A stretch of DNA of 64,000 bases from Microbispora sp. H13382 (lineage in GTDB: Bacteria; Actinomycetota; Actinomycetes; Streptosporangiales; Streptosporangiaceae). The notes beneath the pieces were generated by a model. That model worked only from the letters and a program-made list of their open reading frames with translations, made no database searches and had not been told where the DNA came from. This document shows, one piece after another, positions 58,201 through 64,000 of the stretch. Where the stretch lies: NCBI RefSeq assembly GCF_014161445.1, contig NZ_JABBXA010000012.1, positions 1 through 64,000 on the forward strand, given 5' to 3'. The position numbers and the translations under genes were made by a program. Within the stretch, counting starts at the first letter, position 1; each line of letters opens with the position of its first letter.

Positions 58201-58517
58201 GCGTAGCTGTGGAAGGTGAGGGCCAGCGGGGTCCTGGTGGTCCTGCGCATCCGGGCGGTGATCCGCTCGCGCAGCTCGCCGGCCGCCTTTCGGCTGAACG
58301 TGAGGACGAGCACGCGCTCGGGGTCCACGCCCCGGCGCTCGACCCGGTCGACGACGGTCTCCACGATCGTGGTGGTCTTGCCGGTCCCCGGCCCGGCGAG
58401 CACGAGCAGGGGCCCGCTCTCGTGCCCGACGACGGCCCGCTGATGTTCGTCAAGCACGGGAGCCGAAGGGCGCCCCACCCCGCCACGCCGTACCAGACGG
58501 TAGTTCTGACCACTCAC
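55206..58517 (-). CDS. adnA: Helicase-nuclease subunit AdnA
   Basis: Subunit of 1103 aa, partner of AdnB. Motor motifs are LLVLAGPGTGKTTTIVETV, LVLVDEYQDTDPAQEF, GDPDQSIYGFRGADVQG and LFYVAATRARRRLVVTAVGG. The C-terminal nuclease contains IKGRVDRVERDENGRAVIVD and IKTG. A Fe-S set matches AddB-like nucleases: one Cys in ESFTRCGLRWVLE and three at the end in CRTCAARIACP. Start: GTG 58517 with GGTGGA nine bases upstream, or ATG 58532. A run of Glu/Ser/His repeats (SKDSEHSEHSGQSENTE) forms a linker near residue 500. Confidence 0.93.
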   Translation of the reverse strand: MSGQNYRLVRRGGVGRPSAPVLDEHQRAVVGHESGPLLVLAGPGTGKTTTIVETVVDRVERRGVDPERVLVLTFSRKAAGELRERITARMRRTTRTPLALTFHSYAYALLRREAVLAGEPPPRLLTGPEQLLEIRRLLHGELEDGARHWPPDMRELLKTRGFAEELRDFLSRAAERGLYGDALVRLGREHGRPDWEAAGLFSHRYQDRFDLDPVPALDYSELIREAAGLLTDGEVRRRERDAYDLVLVDEYQDTDPAQEFLLGQLAGDGRDLIAVGDPDQSIYGFRGADVQGIMRFPDRFRTPHGDPAPVVALRVCRRSGPALLEASRRVAQRLPAVPGHENRAGGHRDLIPVEDADPGEVKVLVAGSATQEAAVVADTLRRAHLIDGVPWSRMAVLVRSAVRQVPLLRRALVSAGVPVVVAGDELPLVQEPGVRPLITLLRIAASLAARDKKPVPPAALEALDVATAEELLTGPLGGTDMIGVRRLRRALRIAEHDSLSKDSEHSEHSGQSENTERLSEQPASGVAGPEAAARTARPSDELLVAALLDVRERVDLEQHVAAPAERLARLIAIAREAVRHGRGAEETLWEIWQASGLAERWTEASLAGGARGAQADRDLDAVVALFDHVARFADRLPKAGVEVFLDDLTSQEIAGDTLAESAPEGEAVRILTAHRSKGLEWDVVVVAGVQEGLWPDLRLRGSLLGTEALVELVAGTEAATEKVTAATITSKLLAEERRLFYVAATRARRRLVVTAVGGEDTDERPSRFLTELLPQGVAPATTDDRARWLSMSALVADLRSVVCDPQRSESLRRAAAAHLARLAAAGVPGANPGEWYALTPISDDRPLGWPDDMVQISPSAVESFTRCGLRWVLETAVGARDTSVVQSLGTVVHAIAVLATQDGSDLFGRLDDVWDQLDFGGVWFNRKQRLVAEQMVERFVQWHKNNDRDLVRTEEAFTVEMPEIGVRIKGRVDRVERDENGRAVIVDIKTGTSKPKDGEIGRHPQLGVYQLATTLKAFEKLGLTEPGGASLLHVGKAAGTKEAKEQVQGALADDPEPGWAEELVKTVATGMSAKVFQATVNDGCRTCAARIACPVNDKGGQVC

Positions 58518-58650
58518 AACACAGCATTCCACCAGATCACTGGGGCAGATCGTGCCCGAACGCCCAGTACAACCGTTTACACAGCCAGACGACGACCGTA
58601 GCCGAAGCGAGACAAGGCACCACGAGAATCGGTGGAAGGAAGCACACGCT

Positions 58651-59073
58651 CTAGGAGGAAATCGAATTCGCCGTGTGCCGCCGGGTGACTCGGGTCCGGA
58701 CGAGACCGATGAGCGAGGGACCGCCCCGCGAGCACCACAGGGCGATGACGGGATCGCAGATGGCGCAGCCGAAGGACGAGTCGTGGGCGAAGGGAATGAT
58801 CGGGCTGCCCTTGAGGTGGTGGAGGATGTCCCACCCGGTGTGCAGCAGCCAGGCGATCCCGATGAACGTCCACGACTCCAGGCCGCGGTAGGCGCAGTAC
58901 GCGACGAGGGCGGTGAAGGGGAACTCCCAGCCGCCGAGGCCCCCGCCGCCGAGGTAGGCGGCCCCCGCTCCGGCCACCATGATGGCGTTGAAGCGACGTC
59001 GGTGCGGTTCGGGGATCAGTGACATCAGCACGGCGTAGGCGAGGCCGATCAGGATCGGCATGACAAGACTCAT
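58651..59073 (-). CDS. DUF6010 family membrane protein
   Basis: Small membrane protein of 140 aa with about four hydrophobic segments (MSLVMPILIGLAYAVLMSLI, then GWEFPFTALVAYCAYRGL, ESWTFIGIAWLLHTGWDILH). The His/Asp-rich turn HTGWDILHHLKG and FAHDSSFGCAICDPVIALW are typical of DUF6010. Function is unknown. ATG 59073 opens a clean frame. It lies downstream of the lspA gene on the same strand with about 250 bases between. Confidence 0.82.
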   Translation of the reverse strand: MSLVMPILIGLAYAVLMSLIPEPHRRRFNAIMVAGAGAAYLGGGGLGGWEFPFTALVAYCAYRGLESWTFIGIAWLLHTGWDILHHLKGSPIIPFAHDSSFGCAICDPVIALWCSRGGPSLIGLVRTRVTRRHTANSISS

Positions 59074-59320
59074 GATCGTGCGGCTTTCTGGAATGGCTCT
59101 CGATGGCGCGAGCAGACGGCCGGCACTGCGAACGGTGACGGCGAACCCGCGTCAGAAAGCCAACCAGCCGGCCGGCGCCCCTTCCCAGGGGAATTGACGA
59201 CACATGCCGACGGGATCCCGCCAGGCGCCGCGGCGAAATGCCGCGCCCCGGGCCACGTGGAGACGGGCCCGGGGCGTAGCAGGCTTACCGGCCAGGAGGA
59301 GAACCGCCGGAGCGGTCCGC

Positions 59321-59854
59321 CTACGCGGAGGGATGTGCCTTGTCAGGCACGCCCCCGAGGGGGACATCGCGCAGGCTCAGCAGCAGGAGGAGGGCGCAGC
59401 CGCCCACGAGCGCGATGTCGGCGACATTGCCGACGAACAGGCCGCCGTAGTCGATGAAGTCCACGACATGGCCCTGGGCGAAGGCGGGCGGGCGGAAGAG
59501 GCGGTCGAGCAGATGGGAGGTGGCGCCCCCGAGCAACGCACCCAGCACGATGGTCCAGGCCGGCGACCGCAGCCGCCGCCCGACGTGCAGGATGCCGGCG
59601 ACCGCGGCGGCCGCCGTCAGGGTGAACACCCACGTCGCGCCCTCGCCGATCGAGAAGGCGGCGCCGGCGTTCAGCAACAGCCGCAACCGGATCAGCTGCG
59701 GGATCACCGTGATGCTCTCACCGCTGGAAAGCGCGGAGATCGCCCAGAGCTTGGAGGCCTGGTCCACGAGAAGAACCACCGCGGCCAGCACGAGCATCCG
59801 CCCATATGGCCGCATACCTGGTCTCGTCCCCTGCGAACCTCGTCCGTCCGACAC
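59321..59854 (-). CDS. lspA: Signal peptidase II (lipoprotein signal peptidase)
   Basis: Membrane aspartyl protease of 177 aa that removes the signal peptide of diacylglyceryl-modified prolipoproteins. Four membrane segments are seen. The catalytic Asp pair is in GGATSHLLDRLFRPPAFAQG and GGLFVGNVADIALVGG (usually FNxAD), and LLLNAGAAFSIGEG is the NxGxAF motif. The GNVAD in place of FNVAD is a mild variant. The N-terminal 20 residues are polar and may be dispensable. The window encodes at least three lipoproteins that need this enzyme. Confidence 0.9.
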   Translation of the reverse strand: MSDGRGSQGTRPGMRPYGRMLVLAAVVLLVDQASKLWAISALSSGESITVIPQLIRLRLLLNAGAAFSIGEGATWVFTLTAAAAVAGILHVGRRLRSPAWTIVLGALLGGATSHLLDRLFRPPAFAQGHVVDFIDYGGLFVGNVADIALVGGCALLLLLSLRDVPLGGVPDKAHPSA

Positions 59855-59890
59855 CCCTACCTCGCAATCCGCGACGTTCTGCGGTCTTCG

Positions 59891-62788
59891 TCAGGACGTG
59901 AAGACGTGGTCGATGACGCGGGCGGTGGCCTTGCCGTTGTCGTGCGGCGCGTAGGTCCGCACGAAGGACGCGTAACGGTCGGCCAGCTTGGCGGTCACGG
60001 CGTCGATGTTCCGCAGGGCCTCGACGACCTCGGGCGAGGTCTCCAGGCGCGGCCCCGGGCGCTGTGACTCCAGGTCGAGGTACAGCCCGCGGGACGAGCG
60101 GTACTTGCCCAGGTCCGGCGTGAACAGCACGACAGGCCGCCCGGTCGCCACGAAGTCGAACATCACCGACGAGTAGTCGGTGACGAGCACGTCGGCGATC
60201 AGCAACAGGTCGGCGGTGTCGGGGTAGGTCGTCACGTCGATCGCGAAGCCGTCGTGCGCGTTCACGTGCGGGAAGGCCTGCATCATGTGGCCGCGCACCA
60301 GCACGACGTGGTCGGCGCCGAGCGCCCGCTTCGCGTCGGTGAGGTCGAGCTTGACCACGGCGTTCCTGCGGTCGTAGTCGCGGTAGGTCGGCGCGTACAG
60401 GACGACCCGCTTGCCCTCGGGGATGCCGATCCGGCGCCTGATCTCCGCGGCCAGCGCGTCACGGTCGCCGCAGACGAGTAGGTCGTTGCGCGGGTAGCCC
60501 GACTCCAGGATCTCGCCCTCGTAGCCGAAGGCCTTGCGCAGCACGCCCGACGCCCACGGGCTCTGCGACAGCAGCACGTCCCAGCCGCGCACCTCCACGG
60601 CCTGGCGGTGCCACACCGGAGGCCGGGGCTCGCGCTTCATGTGGGCCTGGTCGCGGCCGATGTGCTTGACCGGAGTGCCGTGCCAGGTCTGCAGGCACAC
60701 CTGGTCTTCGCGGGTGCGGAACCACTGCGGCAGGAAGCCGTTGGAGACGACGTAGCGGGCGCGGGCCAGCGCCTCGTAGTGCTCCCGGCTGCCCTCGCGG
60801 ACGACCGTGGGCGTCATGCCGTCGCCGAGGCCCAGCTCGCGCGAGCCCGGCGGCACGAACGCGCCGTCCCTGACGACCCAGATGTGCTCGCTCTCGTCGC
60901 CGCGCCGCAGCCGCTCCTCGTAGATGGCGCGCGGGTTGTCCGAGTACGCGCGGCCGTCGAAGGAGACGTAGACGGTGGCCTCGCGCAGGGGCCGGGCCCG
61001 CTCGGCGGGGTAGAAGGTGCGGCTGAGCGCCCAGACACCCGCCGCGCTCCGCTCGTCACCCGGCCGGTCCTCGGCCGCCACCAGCACCGGCACGTCGTAA
61101 CGGGTGGCGACGAACCGGTAGACCCGGCCGCCGATGGCCCGCGGGCTCTCGTCCAGGGCGTCGAGGCCGGCGTGGTCGAACCGGGCGGGCACCATGGCGG
61201 GGCCGTACCTGCCGGGCGGGGCCACCGAGATGTTCCAGCTGCCCTCGGCCAGCGGCACGGCCGACCCGAAGCGGGGCATCGCGCCGGGCGACAGCCGCAC
61301 GGTGAACCGGTCGCCGTCGCGCTCGACCGGCACGCGGATCGTGAGCCCGCCCCGGTGGCGCAGCACGAGCTCGCGCGGGCCCTGGTCGGGGTCGGGGTAG
61401 CGGCCGGTGAGCGTGATCGACTCGTCCTGCCACTCGGCCGAGGTGATGACGGGCAGGATCTTGTGGCCGGAGATGACGACCCGGTCGCGCCGGTCGCCCT
61501 GCACCGTCACCTCGCGCTCGCCGACGAGGAGACGGGTCTCCTCCGCGCCCTCCAGCATCACGGCCGCGGCCGGGTCGCCCTTGGGCTCGACCCACAGCCG
61601 CCGGGACTCCGCGTTGAGCAGGGTGCCGACCGCGAGCGACAGCGAGAAGCGGCTGCCGCCCTCGACCGGGGTGAAGTCGGCCGACATGCGGTGCCCGCCG
61701 ACGCGGGCCTTGCCCTTGGTGATGGGCCGGCCCGGCAGGAAGCCGGTGAGCTCGACGCTGTCGCCGTTCAGCCGCACTCCGGTCAGCTGGGCGCGGGTCG
61801 GCTGGTAGACCACCTGCAGCGCCTTGTCGGATGTCCACACGGGCCGCAGCCACCAGCGCGGGCGCACCTGCAGCCCGGCCGGGCGCTCGGTGCGGCCGAT
61901 CACCGGGCCGCGCAGCACGCCCTTGGCGCGGGCGGCGCGGCTCCAGATCACGATCTCGGCCCGCCAGGTGGTGGTGTCCTGGACGATGTGGCGGCGGCGC
62001 AGCACCCGCTTCGTGCCGCGCACCAGGGCCCGCACCCCGGCACGCCAGCGCAGGGAGAAGGGGTGCACTTCGGCCGTGAAGCCCGCCCAGTCGTAGTTGC
62101 ACCCGGGCTCACGGGCCGCGTGGGTGGCCTCCGGGCGGTAGGTCCTGCGGGTCCTCATCCGGACCCGGGGCAGCCACCGGGGGCCGTGCAGCACGACCGT
62201 GGCGCGGTTGAAGCGGCCGCTGCGGACCGACAGGCCCGCGATGTAGGCGTGCCCGGTCACCCGCAGGCGGTTGCCCACCCAGGTGATGTCGTCGATCTGC
62301 GTGACCGGCACGAGGTCGGCGGCCCGCAGGCGCAGCAGCGAGGGGTCGGCGACCTCGACCGGCAGGTCGGCGTACCACCGCAGGCCCCGCCTGACCCGGC
62401 GGGAGGGCTCGGCCGCCGCGGCGGCGAGCTTGCTCAGTGCGTCGCTCTCGGCGAGCTCGCCCGGGTCCTGGGTCTCGATCAGGTGGCAGGCCACCCGGCG
62501 CCCGACCGGAAGCTCCCCCTTGACCTTCGGGTCGACCTCCGCGAGGTACGGCCGGAGCACGTCGATGGCTTGGCGGCGGCGGGCGGGCCCGCGCTTGGCT
62601 GCGGCGTCGAGGCGCAGACCGAGGGGACCGGCGATCGCCTCGCGGTCGACCTCCCGGCGCTGCGCGGGGCTGAGCCCCTCCGCGCGTACGAGCGCGACCA
62701 GCGCGTCTATCGGCTCGCCCCGGTCGTAAAGCTCCTGGACAGCCCGCAGTCGCTCGGCGACGGCATCGCTCGTGGGTGCGGGTGTCAT
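59891..62788 (-). CDS. CDP-glycerol glycerophosphotransferase family protein (TagF-like) with long N-terminal region
   Basis: Protein of 965 aa. The last 400 residues are a Glyphos_transf (TagB/TagF) domain: QTWHGTPVKHIGRDQ, ILESGYPRNDLLV, VVLYAPTYRDYDRR, VVLVRGHMMQAF and LVTDYSSVMFDFVATGRPVV. These enzymes polymerise glycerol-phosphate or related units of teichoic acids. The first 550 residues are beta-rich, with repeated Val/Arg/Gly strands similar to the accessory region of actinobacterial glycosyltransferase-teichoic proteins. There is no signal peptide, so it is probably cytoplasmic and membrane-associated. ATG 62788 is chosen; the frame stays open for 126 bases upstream with weak coding character. 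Confidence 0.88.
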   Translation of the reverse strand: MTPAPTSDAVAERLRAVQELYDRGEPIDALVALVRAEGLSPAQRREVDREAIAGPLGLRLDAAAKRGPARRRQAIDVLRPYLAEVDPKVKGELPVGRRVACHLIETQDPGELAESDALSKLAAAAAEPSRRVRRGLRWYADLPVEVADPSLLRLRAADLVPVTQIDDITWVGNRLRVTGHAYIAGLSVRSGRFNRATVVLHGPRWLPRVRMRTRRTYRPEATHAAREPGCNYDWAGFTAEVHPFSLRWRAGVRALVRGTKRVLRRRHIVQDTTTWRAEIVIWSRAARAKGVLRGPVIGRTERPAGLQVRPRWWLRPVWTSDKALQVVYQPTRAQLTGVRLNGDSVELTGFLPGRPITKGKARVGGHRMSADFTPVEGGSRFSLSLAVGTLLNAESRRLWVEPKGDPAAAVMLEGAEETRLLVGEREVTVQGDRRDRVVISGHKILPVITSAEWQDESITLTGRYPDPDQGPRELVLRHRGGLTIRVPVERDGDRFTVRLSPGAMPRFGSAVPLAEGSWNISVAPPGRYGPAMVPARFDHAGLDALDESPRAIGGRVYRFVATRYDVPVLVAAEDRPGDERSAAGVWALSRTFYPAERARPLREATVYVSFDGRAYSDNPRAIYEERLRRGDESEHIWVVRDGAFVPPGSRELGLGDGMTPTVVREGSREHYEALARARYVVSNGFLPQWFRTREDQVCLQTWHGTPVKHIGRDQAHMKREPRPPVWHRQAVEVRGWDVLLSQSPWASGVLRKAFGYEGEILESGYPRNDLLVCGDRDALAAEIRRRIGIPEGKRVVLYAPTYRDYDRRNAVVKLDLTDAKRALGADHVVLVRGHMMQAFPHVNAHDGFAIDVTTYPDTADLLLIADVLVTDYSSVMFDFVATGRPVVLFTPDLGKYRSSRGLYLDLESQRPGPRLETSPEVVEALRNIDAVTAKLADRYASFVRTYAPHDNGKATARVIDHVFTS

Positions 62789-63027
62789 ACGGGAGGCACC
62801 ACCCTTCGCCAGACCTGTGTTCAGAAAATGGTAATGCCCTCGGAACACTGCCGGACCTGACTCGCGCAAGCCTGTGGATTTCCTGTGAATCACCGGGTGA
62901 CACCCCTGTGGCACGGGGTGACGAGCGGCACTACGCGGGGACGGAGACGCTCGTCCGACCGATCACGGTGCGGCTTGTCATCCCTCCGGTCAGGGCCGCG
63001 GGACGGCTACGGTGATGACCACGACGG

Positions 63028-63348
63028 TCAGGCGCGGCCGTCCCAGCGCGCCGCGCGCATGTCGGCCCTGGCGCCGCGGACCGGGGTGCCTTCGTCGCGC
63101 CAGTGGGCCAGGCACTCGGCCTCCAGGCCGGAGGCGGGGGTGCCGTCGGCGTGGATCACCCGCCACCACGGCACGGCTCCGCCCCATAGCGACATGACAC
63201 GGCCGACCTGTCGGGGGCCGCCCTCACCGAGATATTCGGCGACGTCCCCGTACGACATCACCTTGCCGCGCGGGATCCGCTCGACCAGGTCGAGCACCCG
63301 CTCCGCGTACGGCGGCGGCTGGCCGCGGCCGTCCCTCAAGCGCTCCAC
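63028..63348 (-). CDS. Alkyltransferase-like (ATL) DNA-binding protein, MGMT family
   Basis: Protein of 106 aa with the DNA-binding domain of O6-alkylguanine-DNA alkyltransferases (ERIPRGKVMSYGDVAEYLGE, GGPRQVGRVM). The active-site PCHR is replaced by PWWRVIHADG, so it cannot accept an alkyl group. ATL proteins with Trp at this place recognise O6-alkylguanine and hand it to nucleotide excision repair. It overlaps the upstream small gene by 13 bases. The place next to adnAB is conserved in mycobacteria (Rv3204). Confidence 0.92.
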   Translation of the reverse strand: MERLRDGRGQPPPYAERVLDLVERIPRGKVMSYGDVAEYLGEGGPRQVGRVMSLWGGAVPWWRVIHADGTPASGLEAECLAHWRDEGTPVRGARADMRAARWDGRA

Positions 63349-63704
63349 TCGGTCGGCCCGGCCGCGATGATCTCTTCGAGCTTGCCGAACTCGTACGACG
63401 ACGATCCGTTGATCTGCTCGACGACGCCGTTCCTGATGCCGTACGCCTCGCCGTCCTCGCCCAGGAGCCGGGCCCCCATGAGGTCGGTGAGACGGGCCAG
63501 CTGGGCGACCTGCCAGTCCGATCCCGGCTGGCCGAAGAGCCGGCCCGACCAGGTCGCGACCGGGTGCACGGAGTCGCCGTGGCGCGCGACGATTTCGCCC
63601 GCCTCGTGCGACCCGCGCAGCTCGAATCCGGCCTGCGCCGAGACACTCGCGAGTTCGGCGTAGGCGAGCGGTGCATCACGCTCTACGCGCAGCTCGTACC
63701 CCAT
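63336..63704 (-). CDS. Hypothetical protein, 122 aa, upstream of the ATL gene
   Basis: The family is not recognised. From ATG 63704 it begins MGYELRVERDAPLAYAELA and ends IIAAGPTEWSA. The layout of alternating strands and helices is that of a small globular cytoplasmic protein. It has no Cys or hydrophobic segment. A longer frame to 63815 has low coding character. It overlaps the ATL gene by 13 bases, so the two form an operon and may be linked to DNA damage response. Confidence 0.65.
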   Translation of the reverse strand: MGYELRVERDAPLAYAELASVSAQAGFELRGSHEAGEIVARHGDSVHPVATWSGRLFGQPGSDWQVAQLARLTDLMGARLLGEDGEAYGIRNGVVEQINGSSSYEFGKLEEIIAAGPTEWSA

Positions 63705-63819
63705 GAGCCGCGACCTTAGCGAAACTTGACCCGGCCGTGTCACCGGAAACACCAACATCGGGAGTACCGCGTCCGAAATGCTGCGAAACGGCTGCCAACA
63801 TGTGATCACCGGCATTCGG

Positions 63820-64000
63820 TTATCGGCGGAGCAGCGCGACGGCGCCGGCGCAGAAACCGCCTATTCCGAGCAGGACGGCGATGCCGTAGATCCAGAGCCT
63901 AACCGGATCCGGCCCCGGGCGCGCGGGGCCCTGCGAGACCGGGCCCTTGCCGAAGTGCGCGTCGTCCTGGACCGCCGAGGCGGGGCCGTATCCGGTCAGC
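63820..64000 (-). CDS. C-terminal end of a membrane-anchored protein (partial)
   Basis: Only the last 59 residues are in the window, on the minus strand, ending at the stop at 63820. A Gly/Pro-rich segment (FGKGPVSQGPARPGPDPVRL) precedes one membrane helix (WIYGIAVLLGIGGFCAGAVA) and a short basic end (LLRR). This is a C-terminal membrane anchor of the kind seen in secreted proteins that stay bound to the cell. The rest of the gene lies beyond the right edge, so the family cannot be named. Confidence 0.6.
   Translation of the reverse strand, partial: LTGYGPASAVQDDAHFGKGPVSQGPARPGPDPVRLWIYGIAVLLGIGGFCAGAVALLRR

Noticed and set aside
53212-58601. Very long plus-strand open frames opposite adnB and adnA
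   Set aside because: They are antisense to well-supported helicase genes and show no family motifs; high GC removes stop codons.
1-64000. CRISPR arrays, insertion sequences, prophage genes
   Set aside because: No regularly spaced repeats with spacers, no transposase or integrase motifs and no phage structural genes were seen.

Overview
This is a GC-rich chromosomal window from a filamentous actinomycete, probably of Streptosporangiales type. The order is an inference from GC content, a conservon, WhiB7, mycoredoxin, AdnAB and an IdeR/DmdR-type iron box. There is no phage, insertion sequence or CRISPR array. The left edge holds the promoter and leader of a 16S rRNA operon whose gene lies off the window.

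Region 1 (1.3-21.7 kb) is a catabolic and transport region, nearly all on the minus strand. It holds an orphan solute-binding lipoprotein, an incomplete conservon (sensor kinase plus DUF742 protein, plus strand), and hydantoinase/oxoprolinase HyuA1-HyuB. An operon of about 9 kb follows: DUF917 protein, short HyuA2, solute-binding lipoprotein, two permeases, two ATPases and a PucR regulator. A DadA-like FAD oxidoreductase and a second PucR regulator complete the set. Three promoter regions (hyuA1-hyuB, the DUF917 operon, dadA) each carry a pair of TGT-N9-ACA palindromes whose centres are exactly 31 bp apart. This points to one regulon for import and breakdown of a cyclic amide or modified (D-)amino acid.

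Region 2 (21.7-23.3 kb) has two nearly identical initiator tRNA genes flanking a VapB45/VapC45-like toxin-antitoxin pair.

Region 3 (23.4-63.7 kb) follows the conserved actinobacterial order known from Mycobacterium tuberculosis Rv3193c-Rv3204: UPF0182 protein, YlbL-like PDZ/Lon protease, MoaE, SDR protein, zincin, Nudix, ABC1 kinase, whiB7, uvrD2, mycoredoxin, nudC, adnB-adnA and an alkyltransferase-like protein. whiB7 has a recognisable autoregulatory promoter, a 93-codon leader ORF and an intrinsic terminator ahead of the gene, which fits ribosome-dependent attenuation. Two accessory interruptions stand out. One is a fused remnant of a divergent lysR/nitrilase pair. The other is an iron-box-controlled, tightly overlapping four-gene operon between nudC and adnB: ATP-grasp ligase, two IucA/IucC synthetases and a PLP decarboxylase. 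Its gene content matches pvsA, pvsB, pvsD and pvsE of vibrioferrin biosynthesis, without the exporter pvsC.

The right end holds lspA, a CDP-glycerol glycerophosphotransferase-like wall enzyme and the C-terminal end of a membrane-anchored protein. Start codons were chosen from ribosome-binding sites and family lengths, so several differ from the longest open frame.
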